Positions 42,838 through 53,748 of a stretch of DNA of 64,000 nucleotides are shown here, piece after piece (the stretch's first letter is position 1; each line of letters starts with the position of its first letter). The translations under genes and the position numbers were made by a program. Under the pieces are notes generated by a model. That model ran no database searches. It had not been told where the DNA came from and was given only the letters and a program-made list of their open reading frames with translations. The stretch is from UBA2357 sp046295975 (lineage in GTDB: Bacteria; Pseudomonadota; Gammaproteobacteria; Burkholderiales; Rhodocyclaceae), in contig JBKBMG010000003.1 in assembly GCA_046295975.1 (NCBI GenBank), positions 1 through 64,000 on the forward strand, given 5' to 3'.

Positions 42838-42877
42838 CGGACAAGGGCGAGTGCGCCCCCGCACTCGCCCTTGTCCG
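42838..42877. terminator. 17-bp perfect hairpin downstream of pstB
   Basis: CGGACAAGGGCGAGTGC (42838-42854) and GCACTCGCCCTTGTCCG (42861-42877) pair without mismatch around a six-base loop, starting 13 bases after the pstB stop. No T-run follows on the minus strand. It separates the pst operon from tpiA. Confidence 0.65.
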
Positions 42878-42890
42878 ATGATGGAAGCGC

Positions 42891-43745
42891 TCAGCCGAAG
42901 CGGCCCGTCACATAGTCGTTGGTCTGCTGAACCTTGGGATCGGTGAAGATCTCGTCGGTCGCGCCGTACTCGATCAGGCGACCAAGGTACATGAAGGCGG
43001 TATTGTCCGAGACGCGCGCTGCCTGCTGCATGGAGTGGGTCACGATGACGATGGTGAACTGACCACGCAGCTGAAGCATCAAGTCCTCCACCTTTGCCGT
43101 GGCGATCGGATCGAGCGCCGAGCAAGGCTCGTCCATCAACAGGATCTCCGGCTCCGCCGCAATCGCCCGGGCGATGCACAGGCGCTGCTGCTGTCCGCCA
43201 GACAGGCCGAGCGCGCTCTCGCTGATGCGGTCCTTGACCTCGTCCCACAACGCTGCCCCGCGCAATGCGCGCTCGCAGGCCTCATCGAGCATCTTCTTGT
43301 CGGAAATTCCTTCCACGCGCAGCGGATAGACAACGTTCTCGTAGATGGACTTGGGAAACGGATTGGGCTTCTGGAACACCATCCCCATGCGCTTGCGCAA
43401 GGCGATCACATCCACGCCCGGTCCGTAGATATCGAACTCCTCCGCGCTGTTCTTGGTGCCTACCTTGACCTGCCCCTTGATCTTGAGGTTGTCGATGAGG
43501 TCGTTCATGCGGTTGAGCGAACGCAACAGGGTGGACTTGCCGCAGCCGGAAGGGCCGATCAAAGCCGTGATGAGGCCGCGCTGCACCTCCATGTTCACGT
43601 CGAACAGGGCCTGCGCCGCACCATAGAACAGATTGAAGTTGGCAATGTCGATGGCCCTGCCCTCGGCCGACTTCTCGAAGTGATAGGCAGTCTTGTGCTC
43701 GGTCTTGGCGGCCGGCGCTTGCTTCTCGATGGTTGCAGTCGTCAT
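42891..43745 (-). CDS. pstB: Phosphate ABC transporter ATP-binding protein
   Basis: ATPase of the high-affinity phosphate importer, about 284 residues. Walker A GPSGCGKSTLLRSLNRMNDL near 63, signature LSGGQQQRLCIARAIA near 178 and Walker B EILLMDEPCSALDPIA near 198 are intact. The N-terminal 30 residues are a variable Lys-rich extension. It is the last gene of pstSCAB, 13 bases after pstA. No phoU follows; a hairpin ends the operon. Confidence 0.97.
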   Translation of the reverse strand: MTTATIEKQAPAAKTEHKTAYHFEKSAEGRAIDIANFNLFYGAAQALFDVNMEVQRGLITALIGPSGCGKSTLLRSLNRMNDLIDNLKIKGQVKVGTKNSAEEFDIYGPGVDVIALRKRMGMVFQKPNPFPKSIYENVVYPLRVEGISDKKMLDEACERALRGAALWDEVKDRISESALGLSGGQQQRLCIARAIAAEPEILLMDEPCSALDPIATAKVEDLMLQLRGQFTIVIVTHSMQQAARVSDNTAFMYLGRLIEYGATDEIFTDPKVQQTNDYVTGRFG

Positions 43746-43758
43746 GATCGGAAACTCC

Positions 43759-45501
43759 TTAGAACTGGCTGCCGACGAACTTCTTCTTCAGTCGGTTGCG
43801 GATATAGATGGCGCTCGAGTTCATCAACACGATGAGGCCGAGCAGCAGCAGTGTGGTCACGAACACCATCGGCTTGCCCGCCTCCGAGTTACGCGACTGG
43901 AAGCCGACATCGAAGATGTGGAAACCGAGATGCATGAAGCTGCGTTCGAGGTGCACGAACGGGAAGAAACCGTCCACCGGTAGTTCGGGAGCGAGCTTAA
44001 CCACCCCGACCAGCATCAGCGGCGCGACCTCGCCGGCACCGCGGGCCATGGCCAGGATCAGACCGGTCATGATGCCCGGCAACGCGTGCGGCAGCACAAT
44101 CGAGCGGATGGTCTGCCACTTCGAAGCACCGCAGGCGAGCGAACCTTCGCGAATCGAGCGCGGCACCGCCGACAAGGCCTCTTCCGAAGCCACGATCACC
44201 ACCGGGACTGTGAGCAACGCCAGCGTCAGCGCCGACCACAGGATGCCGCCGGTACCGAAGGTCGGGCTGGGCAGGCGCTCGGGGAAGAACAGCGCGTCTA
44301 TGCCTCCCCCCACGGTATAGGCGAAGAAGCCCAGGCCGAACACACCGTAGACAATGGAAGGCACGCCGGCGAGATTGTTCACCGCGATCCGGACCATCGC
44401 CACTATACGTCCCTGCTTCGCATACTCCCTCAGATAGAGGGCAGTGATGACACCGAACGGCGCAACCACAATGACCATCAGCATCGTCATCACGACAGTG
44501 CCAAAGATGGCCGGAAGAATACCGCCTTCCGTATTGGCTTCGCGCGGCTCCGAGGTGAGGAACTCCCCCCAGCGCGAAAAATACACGCCGATCTTCTGGA
44601 ATACATTGAGATCGTTGGCCGCGTAGAAGCGAACGATTTGCGACAGCTGGGTATCCTTGGTCGTGCCATTGACGTCTTCCAGCACGATTCGATAGCGCCT
44701 GTCCTGCTCCTTAATCTGGTCCGCCTTCGCCTGCAGGATCCGGAAAGACTGCTCAAGTTCGGCAATCCGCTGCTCGGATCGCAACACTTGATCGCGGTAC
44801 GCCTGGCTGTCCGCACCATCCCTGAGTTCTACCCTGCGCTGAGCAAGCCGCTCCTGGTTGATCTCGTAGTTGATGGCACCGATTTCACTACGTTCGATAC
44901 GGCGAATCTCGGCGAACCGCTCCCGCGCGGCGCGCTGCTCGGCACGCAATGCGCTGGCACTCAAGGAAGCCGGATCACGCTCGCTACCGTCGACCACTAC
45001 GGTCTTGATGCGACCGACGAACGGCCCCCACTCCTGACGCTCCAGAAAGTAATAGTCTCGCGGGCGCTCGACCTGCTTGACGTCGAAAACGGTCACCCAA
45101 CGAAAATCCTCGTTGTACAGGTCGTAGTTGCCGATGCGATAGAGCGTACGGCTCACGTAGCCATCATTGCGCTCGATCTCGGCACGTACTTCTGGAGGCA
45201 GGTTCTCCAACAGGTTCGCCGCCGGCCTGAAGATATTCTCGCGCGACGGCTCGCCAGCAATACGGTCACCGGAATTCAGTGTGATCACCGCGATCGGTTT
45301 CGGCCAGAACGTCGTGATGCCGTTCCAGAAAATCATGAACAGAAAGCCGCTGATCAGGATGATGCCAAGCGCCAACGCCCCACCAAAGGCCCACAAGGCA
45401 GGTTCGCCTACCGCGGACAGATCAGCCGTGAACCGACGGACCCGTTTCGCATCCTGATGTGCTTCCATCTGCTCGATCTTGGTTTCGATATGCGTAGACA
45501 T
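43759..45501 (-). CDS. pstA: Phosphate ABC transporter permease PstA, long form
   Basis: About 580 residues, roughly twice the E. coli PstA. The ATG at 45501 begins MSTHIETKIEQMEAHQ. One span lies near 45-70, then a periplasmic insertion of about 230 residues with a strong coiled-coil stretch (around 180-260, rich in Glu/Arg/Ala). The canonical six-span permease domain with the EAA loop (EEALSAVPRSIREGSLACGA) is C-terminal. Long PstA proteins of this type occur in Pseudomonas and many betaproteobacteria. What the insertion does is not known to me. Confidence 0.94.
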   Translation of the reverse strand: MSTHIETKIEQMEAHQDAKRVRRFTADLSAVGEPALWAFGGALALGIILISGFLFMIFWNGITTFWPKPIAVITLNSGDRIAGEPSRENIFRPAANLLENLPPEVRAEIERNDGYVSRTLYRIGNYDLYNEDFRWVTVFDVKQVERPRDYYFLERQEWGPFVGRIKTVVVDGSERDPASLSASALRAEQRAARERFAEIRRIERSEIGAINYEINQERLAQRRVELRDGADSQAYRDQVLRSEQRIAELEQSFRILQAKADQIKEQDRRYRIVLEDVNGTTKDTQLSQIVRFYAANDLNVFQKIGVYFSRWGEFLTSEPREANTEGGILPAIFGTVVMTMLMVIVVAPFGVITALYLREYAKQGRIVAMVRIAVNNLAGVPSIVYGVFGLGFFAYTVGGGIDALFFPERLPSPTFGTGGILWSALTLALLTVPVVIVASEEALSAVPRSIREGSLACGASKWQTIRSIVLPHALPGIMTGLILAMARGAGEVAPLMLVGVVKLAPELPVDGFFPFVHLERSFMHLGFHIFDVGFQSRNSEAGKPMVFVTTLLLLGLIVLMNSSAIYIRNRLKKKFVGSQF

Positions 45502-45517
45502 GATAAGAATCCTTCGA

Positions 45518-48154
45518 TCAGAGCTGGAAGGCACGCTTGCGGAAACGCTGGCGTATGATTTCGGCGCAGGTGTTGATGACGAAGGTCATCATGAACAGCA
45601 CCAGCGCGGCAAGGAAAAGCATCCGGTAGAGCGTGCCGCCCAACACCGCCTCGGGCAGTTCCACCGCGATGTTTGCCGACAACGTACGCAAACCGTTGAA
45701 GATGTTCCAGTCGAGCACCGGCGTGTTGCCTGCTGCCATCACCACGATCATGGTCTCACCCACCGCCCGGCCCATGCCGATCATCACCGCCGCGAACACG
45801 CCCGACATCGCCGTCGGCAGCACCACCCAGATGGCGGTCTGCCACGGCGTGGCGCCGGCGGCGAGGCTGGCGGCACGCAGTTGCGACGGAACGGAGTTGA
45901 GTGCGTCTTCCGCAAGCGTGTAGATGTTGGGGATGATCGCGAAGCCCATCACCATGCCGACCACCAGAGCATTGCGCTGAACGTAGGTATCTACCACCCC
46001 GCCGCGCGGATCAAAACCCATTGTCGTCAGCAGGCCCGCCGCAGCGAAACTCACTACGCCGGAAACCACCGCCATCGTCACCCAGCGCGCGGCATCGATG
46101 CGCCCCGCCGCCGGGCGCGAAAGGCCGCGCAGATGCATCCGGTAACGGGTCCCAACGCTGCGATTGAACGCCATCGCTACCAGGACAAACCACAGCGGCC
46201 ACAGGAACAGCCCCATGAACGGCGTACCCGTACCCACGTCATGATTGGTCCAGGCCTTGAAGTCACCGTAGAACAGCGCCTGCTCGAACCACGGACCAAG
46301 CTGGTATGCAAGCCATGCCGACACCAGGATGACGGCGAACATCAGTGCGAACTTCGGAATACCATTGAGCTTGAGCGCGACGTGTGGTGGCAACATCTGC
46401 CAGGCATAGGCCGCCGCCATCAGGCCCAATGGCAAGGCGATGAATCCGAGCATGACGGCCGAGATCCAGCTCTCGACGATGGGCGCAAGAATCAGCGCGG
46501 CGATGAAACCAAGCACCACTGTGGGGAGCGACTCCATCATCTCCATCACCGGCTTGACCGTAGCGCGCACACCGCGGTGCACGAATTCCGACGTGTAAAT
46601 CGCCGCCAGCAGCGCAATCGGAATAGCGAACATCAGCGAATAGACGGTGGCCTTCAAGGTACCGAAGATCAGCGGCACCAACGAAAATTTGGGCTCGAAC
46701 AAATCCGTACCGGACGACGACTGCCAGGTGTAAGTGGGCTCCGAGTACCCCTCGTACCACTTTTTACCGAAGATCGCCTTGAGCGTTGTTTCGGGGTGCG
46801 GGACGTAGAACCGCCAATGGTCGACCAGTCCGGCCGGATTCATGACGACCGCACCGTCGTCGCGCGGCATCAACAGCGCGAACATCCCCTGTCCCGGGGA
46901 CGTCTGAGACTGCTCGAGCTTGAGCAGGGTCTGTTCGCTGGTAGCGTGGCGGAACCACAGATTGCCCGCCGAATCCAGCGTCACCAGGCTCTTGCGACGC
47001 TGCGATACGTCGTAGGCAACAATGCCGGCCGGTTGCTTCTCAAGCTCCCGTGCCAACACCATCTTGAAACCGTCGGCCGTGCCCGCGTCTTCGGGCTGCA
47101 ACCTGAAGTACATCCGCAAAGAACCGTCCGAACCACCGACGACGATGGTCTGATTGCCGATGAGGACCCCGAGCACCCCCAGATCCACTCCTTCCGGCGT
47201 CAGCTTGGCCGTTTCCGCGAGGACCGGATTGTTGAAGTCCCGGGTATCGAAACGGAACACCGTTCCGTCCGCCACGCCGACATAGACCTGATCGGCCTGG
47301 GTGGACAACAACACCTTGGCGACGCGCGTACCCGTCGGCAGTGCAGGCAGCGTCGTCGAACGCGTTGTCACCGTTTCCTGCCGGGTCATCAAGTTGATGC
47401 GTGTCTCCGCGCGCGTCAACCGACCAACACCTTCTGCATCGAAGGTGACGTAGGACAGCGTCGGGCGCTCGACCGTACCGCCAAGTGCGAATGAGATTGC
47501 CTTGATCGCAACACCCTCCGCGGCGATCTGCTGCGGCGCCTTTACGCCGGTCACGAGCGAAATCCGCCGGACCTGATTACCAGCAATTCGACGATAGACA
47601 ACGGTGCCGTCCGTAAAGTCGGTGTCGGAAAGACGCGTCAGCCCCGCAGGCATCGATTCGGCTCTCAGAACCTGTGCCTCAAGCGCGACACGCGCGAAAC
47701 GCACACTTCCGTCCGCGAAGCCGAATGCCATGTCCTCGCGCGAGATCGTTGCGCCAACCGCAGTCGCGACATCACCATCAAAGTCCAGCGTCACGGAGGC
47801 GAGTTGGCGGCCTGAGTCGATATGGAAGGCGTCGACCCGCCCGGTCGAGCTGATTCTCAACGCAACGGTCTGATACTCGTCGGCACCGGTCAGGATCAAG
47901 TCATCCATCGCGGTCAACGCATACGACTCGCGCTCCTTCACCGTCCCCCCCATGAACAGCGGCAGGGCTTCCTTCGCGAGGAACAGGAGAATTCCGAACA
48001 CAGCGAGAATGACCAACAGACCACCGACGGTAATCACGCTATTGGCCGTCTTGTCGGCGATCAAAACCGATTTCCGTGTGGCGCGGCCAATCGGGAGCAG
48101 GCGCTTGTAGCCTCCCGACGCGCCGGACGCGCTTTGGGCGGGGGTATCGCTCAT
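45518..48154 (-). CDS. pstC: Phosphate ABC transporter permease PstC, long form
   Basis: About 878 residues against about 320 for E. coli PstC. One N-terminal span (around 35-60) is followed by about 440 residues of beta-rich sequence with repeated WD/PQQ-like strands (for example VAKVLLSTQADQVYVGVADG), probably a periplasmic beta-propeller. The permease domain follows (about 500-878), with the EAA loop in EDALNSVPSQLRAASLAAGA. It lies between pstS and pstA. The propeller is a feature of the Pseudomonas-like PstC group. Confidence 0.94.
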   Translation of the reverse strand: MSDTPAQSASGASGGYKRLLPIGRATRKSVLIADKTANSVITVGGLLVILAVFGILLFLAKEALPLFMGGTVKERESYALTAMDDLILTGADEYQTVALRISSTGRVDAFHIDSGRQLASVTLDFDGDVATAVGATISREDMAFGFADGSVRFARVALEAQVLRAESMPAGLTRLSDTDFTDGTVVYRRIAGNQVRRISLVTGVKAPQQIAAEGVAIKAISFALGGTVERPTLSYVTFDAEGVGRLTRAETRINLMTRQETVTTRSTTLPALPTGTRVAKVLLSTQADQVYVGVADGTVFRFDTRDFNNPVLAETAKLTPEGVDLGVLGVLIGNQTIVVGGSDGSLRMYFRLQPEDAGTADGFKMVLARELEKQPAGIVAYDVSQRRKSLVTLDSAGNLWFRHATSEQTLLKLEQSQTSPGQGMFALLMPRDDGAVVMNPAGLVDHWRFYVPHPETTLKAIFGKKWYEGYSEPTYTWQSSSGTDLFEPKFSLVPLIFGTLKATVYSLMFAIPIALLAAIYTSEFVHRGVRATVKPVMEMMESLPTVVLGFIAALILAPIVESWISAVMLGFIALPLGLMAAAYAWQMLPPHVALKLNGIPKFALMFAVILVSAWLAYQLGPWFEQALFYGDFKAWTNHDVGTGTPFMGLFLWPLWFVLVAMAFNRSVGTRYRMHLRGLSRPAAGRIDAARWVTMAVVSGVVSFAAAGLLTTMGFDPRGGVVDTYVQRNALVVGMVMGFAIIPNIYTLAEDALNSVPSQLRAASLAAGATPWQTAIWVVLPTAMSGVFAAVMIGMGRAVGETMIVVMAAGNTPVLDWNIFNGLRTLSANIAVELPEAVLGGTLYRMLFLAALVLFMMTFVINTCAEIIRQRFRKRAFQL

Positions 48155-48174
48155 GGGGCTTTTTCCATGAAATC

Positions 48175-48218
48175 AATAAAATTGCCGGCAGTAGCGGAAC
48201 AGACCGCAACCGCCGGCA
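48175..48218 (-). terminator. Stem-loop with U-tract between pstS and pstC (attenuator-like)
   Basis: On the minus strand TGCCGGC and GCCGGCA arms flank an inner GCGG/CCGC pair, and the structure is followed by AATTTTATT. It lies in the 79-base gap between pstS and pstC. It probably terminates part of the transcription so that PstS is made in excess over the membrane subunits. Confidence 0.6.
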
Positions 48219-48233
48219 TGAAGGCAACGCAGA

Positions 48234-49208
48234 TTACTTCAGGCCGAACGCCTTCAAATCGTCATCGGCCAGTTGTTTCACCACCGGGAAGTAACCGTCC
48301 TTAACCACGGCTTCCTGCCCTTGCTTGGAGTACATGAAACGGACAAACTCGCCGCGCAGCGGTTCGAGCGCCTCGTTGGGGTTCTTGTTCACGTAGATGT
48401 ACAGGAAGCGGGCGACCGGATAAGCACCGCTGGAGGCATGCTCAGCGTTCGGCTCGTAGCAGGACTCGCCCGGCCCCGAAGCGAGCTTGATGAACTTGAC
48501 GTCAGCCGTCTTGTAGCCCACGCCCGAATAACCAATGCCGCCAACGTCGGAGGCCACACCCTGGACCACCGTCGAGGAACCCGGCTGCTCCTTTACCTCG
48601 TCCTTGTAGTCACCGTTGAACAACGCCACTTCCTTGAAGTAACCGTAGGTACCGGAAGCGGAGTTACGGCCATACAGGGAGATCGGGCGGCTGGCCCACT
48701 CACCCGTCAGACCGACGTCACCCCAGGTCTTGATGTCCTGAGCCAGACCACCGTTGCGGGTCTTGGAGAAAATCGCATCGACCTGCTGAACCGTCAGGCA
48801 CTCGATCGGGTTGTCTTTATGCGCATAGACCGCCAGCGCATCGATCGCGGAACGAACGGCGGTCGGCTTGTAGCCATACTTCTTCTCGAAATCGTCCTCT
48901 TCCTTGGACTTCATCGGACGGGACATCGGGCCGAACTGGGCGGTGCCAGCGATCAGTGCGGTCGGAGCAGTACCCGACCCTTTGCCCTCGATCTCGATCT
49001 TGACGTTGGGGTACATCGCATTGAAACCCTCGGCCCACAGCGTCATGAGGTTATTCAGGGTATCGGAACCGATGGACTTCAGGTTGCCCGACACACCGCT
49101 CACCGGCTTGTAGTCGTCCAGGGCGGGGTCGACCGTGACCTGGGCGTGCGCGCCAAACGAGGCGGTCATGGCAACAACCGCGGTCGCGACGAGAGTCTTC
49201 TTGAACAT
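48234..49208 (-). CDS. pstS: Periplasmic phosphate-binding protein
   Basis: Binds phosphate in the periplasm for PstCAB, about 324 residues. I chose the ATG at 49208: a GGAG site lies nine bases upstream and it opens directly on a signal peptide (MFKKTLVATAVVAMTASFG, cleaved near AHA-Q). An ATG seven codons upstream is open but lacks a ribosome-binding site. Phosphate contacts are expected in the GSDTLNNLM (near 48) and NSASGTYGYF segments. A PhoB-type promoter precedes it. Confidence 0.96.
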   Translation of the reverse strand: MFKKTLVATAVVAMTASFGAHAQVTVDPALDDYKPVSGVSGNLKSIGSDTLNNLMTLWAEGFNAMYPNVKIEIEGKGSGTAPTALIAGTAQFGPMSRPMKSKEEDDFEKKYGYKPTAVRSAIDALAVYAHKDNPIECLTVQQVDAIFSKTRNGGLAQDIKTWGDVGLTGEWASRPISLYGRNSASGTYGYFKEVALFNGDYKDEVKEQPGSSTVVQGVASDVGGIGYSGVGYKTADVKFIKLASGPGESCYEPNAEHASSGAYPVARFLYIYVNKNPNEALEPLRGEFVRFMYSKQGQEAVVKDGYFPVVKQLADDDLKAFGLK

Positions 49209-49283
49209 GTCCAGTTTCTCCAGTTTCATGTAATGGCTTGTGCCCTGCGGCGGGGCGCTCCCGTATCCCCCGGGAACCTCGCA

Positions 49284-49328
49284 ATTATCACGACCGAAGA
49301 TGACAGTTCTGTTAAACGTAACGAAACG
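49284..49328 (-). promoter_or_regulatory. PhoB-type promoter of the pst operon
   Basis: On the minus strand a perfect Pho half-site CTGTCAT (49306-49300) is followed after exactly ten bases by GATAAT (49289-49284). Two weaker heptamers, GTTTAAC (49317-49311) and CGTTTCG (49328-49322), lie upstream in the same 11-base register. There is no -35 hexamer, as expected for PhoB-dependent promoters. The predicted start is about 70 bases upstream of pstS. Confidence 0.65.
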
Positions 49329-49418
49329 GGAAGAAATACCCCGGCAGGATCACGGGACCGCTCCTCGCGCTCCCTCTTTCGCCCCCACTTCGGCGGTAAT
49401 CACCGGGGCGCCCTGGAT

Positions 49419-50771
49419 TCAGGCAACGCCTTGCTCAACCGTTGCCGCGATATGGCGCGCAAGCCGCTCCACCTGTTCCGCATCCCGCCCCTCGACCATG
49501 ACCCGCAGCAAGGGCTCCGTGCCAGAGGGCCGCAGCAACACCCGGCCGGTATCGGCGAGCTCCCGCACCGCGTCCTGCCGCGCCGCTTCGATCGCCGGGT
49601 TCGCAGCCCAGTCGTATCCGGCGGGCAGGCGTACGTTGACCAGCTTCTGAGGGTAGAACACCACGTCGGCACAGGCCTCGGCGAGCGTCTGGCGGCGCTG
49701 CTTGAGCGCCGCCAACACCTGTAGCGCCGAGACGATGGCGTCGCCGGTGGTATGGCAATCCAGGCAGATGATGTGGCCGGAATTCTCACCACCCAGCTTC
49801 CAGCCGCGCTCCTGAAGCAGTTCCAGCACGTAGCGGTCGCCGACCCGGGCGCGGTCAAAAGGAACGCCAAGGCGGGCGATGGCATGCTCGAAGCCGAGAT
49901 TGCTCATGAGCGTGCCCACTACCCCGTCGAGCCGCCCGACCGCCTTGCGCGCAGCGGCGATCACGTAAATCAGCTTGTCGCCGTCGTAAATCTCGCCGTC
50001 CCCATCAACCATGATCAGCCGGTCGCCGTCACCGTCCAGGGCAATGCCGAGGTCGGCATGCTTTTCCAGGACCGCGGCGCGCAGATGCTCCGGCCGGGTC
50101 GCGCCGACGCCGTCGTTGATGTTGCGTCCGTTGGGCTCGACGCCGACCGGAAACACCTCGGCGCCCAGTTCGTGGAACACGCTGGGCGCGATGTGGTAGG
50201 CCGCTCCGTGGGCGCAATCGACCGCGATACGCAGGCCGCGCAGGTCGAGTTCGTTCGGGAAGGTGCTCTTGCAGAACTCGATGTAACGCCCGGCCGCATC
50301 CGAAATCCGGGCCGCCTTGCCAAGTCGCGCCGGCTCCACACATCCCATGGGGCGGTCGATCAAGGCCTCGATTTCGTGCTCGATCGCGTCGGGCAGCTTG
50401 GCGCCACCGGCCGAGAAGAACTTGATGCCGTTATCGTAATAGGGATTGTGGGAGGCCGAGATCACCACCCCCGCCTGCAGACGCAACGCGCGGGTAAGAT
50501 AGGCCACTGCCGGCGTGGGCATCGGGCCGGCCAGCAGCACATCGACGCCAGCGGCGGCAAAGCCCGCTTCCAGCGCAGCCTCCAGCATATAGCCGGATAT
50601 CCGGGTGTCCTTGCCGATGAGCACGGCCGGGCGATCCCCGGCCGGCAGGCTCTCGTGCTGCACCAGCACACGACCCGCCGCATGGCCCAAGCGCATCACG
50701 AAATCGGGCGTGATCGGCGCCTCGCCGACCAGCCCCCTCACTCCGTCGGTTCCGAAGTACTTTCTTGCCAT
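49419..50771 (-). CDS. glmM: Phosphoglucosamine mutase
   Basis: Converts glucosamine 6-phosphate to glucosamine 1-phosphate for UDP-GlcNAc and peptidoglycan synthesis. About 450 residues. KYFGTDGVRGLVGE is the N-terminal signature, the phosphoserine loop is VVISASHNPYYDNGIKFF near 100, and DGDGDRLIMVD near 245 binds magnesium. The ATG at 50771 gives MARKYFGTDG; upstream codons are spurious. It is third in ftsH-folP-glmM. Confidence 0.97.
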   Translation of the reverse strand: MARKYFGTDGVRGLVGEAPITPDFVMRLGHAAGRVLVQHESLPAGDRPAVLIGKDTRISGYMLEAALEAGFAAAGVDVLLAGPMPTPAVAYLTRALRLQAGVVISASHNPYYDNGIKFFSAGGAKLPDAIEHEIEALIDRPMGCVEPARLGKAARISDAAGRYIEFCKSTFPNELDLRGLRIAVDCAHGAAYHIAPSVFHELGAEVFPVGVEPNGRNINDGVGATRPEHLRAAVLEKHADLGIALDGDGDRLIMVDGDGEIYDGDKLIYVIAAARKAVGRLDGVVGTLMSNLGFEHAIARLGVPFDRARVGDRYVLELLQERGWKLGGENSGHIICLDCHTTGDAIVSALQVLAALKQRRQTLAEACADVVFYPQKLVNVRLPAGYDWAANPAIEAARQDAVRELADTGRVLLRPSGTEPLLRVMVEGRDAEQVERLARHIAATVEQGVA

Positions 50772-50924
50772 GCGCGCCTCGAACGAGTCAAAACGCGAAT
50801 TATGGCACTTTCGGACCAAGACATTGCGGCCCCGACTCCGACCGGGCGGGCTTCATCCCAACCTGGATCGCCCAAAGCGAACAGGCGCGAGCCGGCCCGC
50901 AATCCCTTGAGCGAGTTCGGTCAC

Positions 50925-51761
50925 TCAAGCTCCGCCCTGCCCCGCGACAGCCTCCCACACCTTCAACGCATCGCGCGTGGCCGCAACATCATGCACCCTG
51001 ACGATGCGTGCGCCGCGCTGCACCGCGATCAGTGCCGAGGTAACGCTGCCGATCACTCGCTCGGATGCGGGTCGCCCGGTCAACACCCCCAACAGCGATT
51101 TCCGCGACAACCCCGCGAGCACCGGGTAACCGGTCGCGGTGAGGCGCTCCAGCGCGCGCAACAAGGCAAGATTGTGGTCGACCGTCTTGCCGAAGCCGAA
51201 CCCGGGGTCGATCACGATGCGTCTTGACGCCACACCGACCTCGCGCAAACGGGCCACCTGCCGCTCAAGAAAGTCACCGACTTCGGTAACAACGTCGTCG
51301 TAGCGTGGATCCGTCTGCATCGTCCGCGGCGTGCCCAGCATGTGCATCACGCACAGCGCGGCGGTGGAGCCCGCCACCGCTTCCGGCGCACCCGGTTCGC
51401 GAAAGGCGTTGATGTCGTTGATCATGCTCGCCCCGGCGGCGAGCGTCTCGCGCATCACGCGGGGTTTGACGGTATCGATCGACACCGGCAGCGAAAAGTC
51501 CTTGAGACGTTCGAGCAAGGGCATGACGCGGTCGAGCTCCTCCTGCTCGCCCACCGGTTCCGCCCCCGGGCGGGATGATTCACCGCCGATGTCGAGGATG
51601 TCCGCGCCGTCAGCAATTGCCTGTTCCGCATGAGCGAGCGCCGGCCCCAGATCATGCCCGTGACCGTCGCCCGAAAAGGAGTCCGGCGTCAGATTGATCA
51701 CCGCCATGATGCGCGGTCGTCCAAGATCGAGTTCGAAAAGGCCGCACTGCAGCATCGTCAT
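50925..51761 (-). CDS. folP: Dihydropteroate synthase
   Basis: Joins p-aminobenzoate to dihydropterin pyrophosphate in folate synthesis. About 278 residues. IMAVINLTPDSFSGDG near 18, DIGGESSRPGAEPV near 57 and RIVIDPGFGFGKTVDHNL near 185 are the family motifs. The ATG at 51761 is chosen for the GGAG six bases upstream; a TTG four codons earlier is weaker. A strong terminator separates it from ftsH. Confidence 0.96.
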   Translation of the reverse strand: MTMLQCGLFELDLGRPRIMAVINLTPDSFSGDGHGHDLGPALAHAEQAIADGADILDIGGESSRPGAEPVGEQEELDRVMPLLERLKDFSLPVSIDTVKPRVMRETLAAGASMINDINAFREPGAPEAVAGSTAALCVMHMLGTPRTMQTDPRYDDVVTEVGDFLERQVARLREVGVASRRIVIDPGFGFGKTVDHNLALLRALERLTATGYPVLAGLSRKSLLGVLTGRPASERVIGSVTSALIAVQRGARIVRVHDVAATRDALKVWEAVAGQGGA

Positions 51762-51774
51762 CACGGTCTCCAAA

Positions 51775-51803
51775 AAACAAGCGGGTCGACCAGGTCGACC
51801 CGC
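51775..51803 (-). terminator. Intrinsic terminator between ftsH and folP
   Basis: On the minus strand GCGGGTCGAC and GTCGACCCGC form a 10-bp stem with a tiny loop, followed by TTGTTTTTT. The T-run overlaps the folP ribosome-binding region, so folP/glmM expression must come from read-through or a promoter within ftsH. Confidence 0.75.
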
Positions 51804-51855
51804 GGATTACTACATGCGATCAAGTGAAATCAGAAACGCCAGACCCCAGGCGCCC

Positions 51856-53748
<1,893 letters not shown>

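Noticed and set aside
45479..47494. 671-codon plus-strand frame opposite pstC
   Set aside because: An antisense shadow with Arg/His-rich composition.
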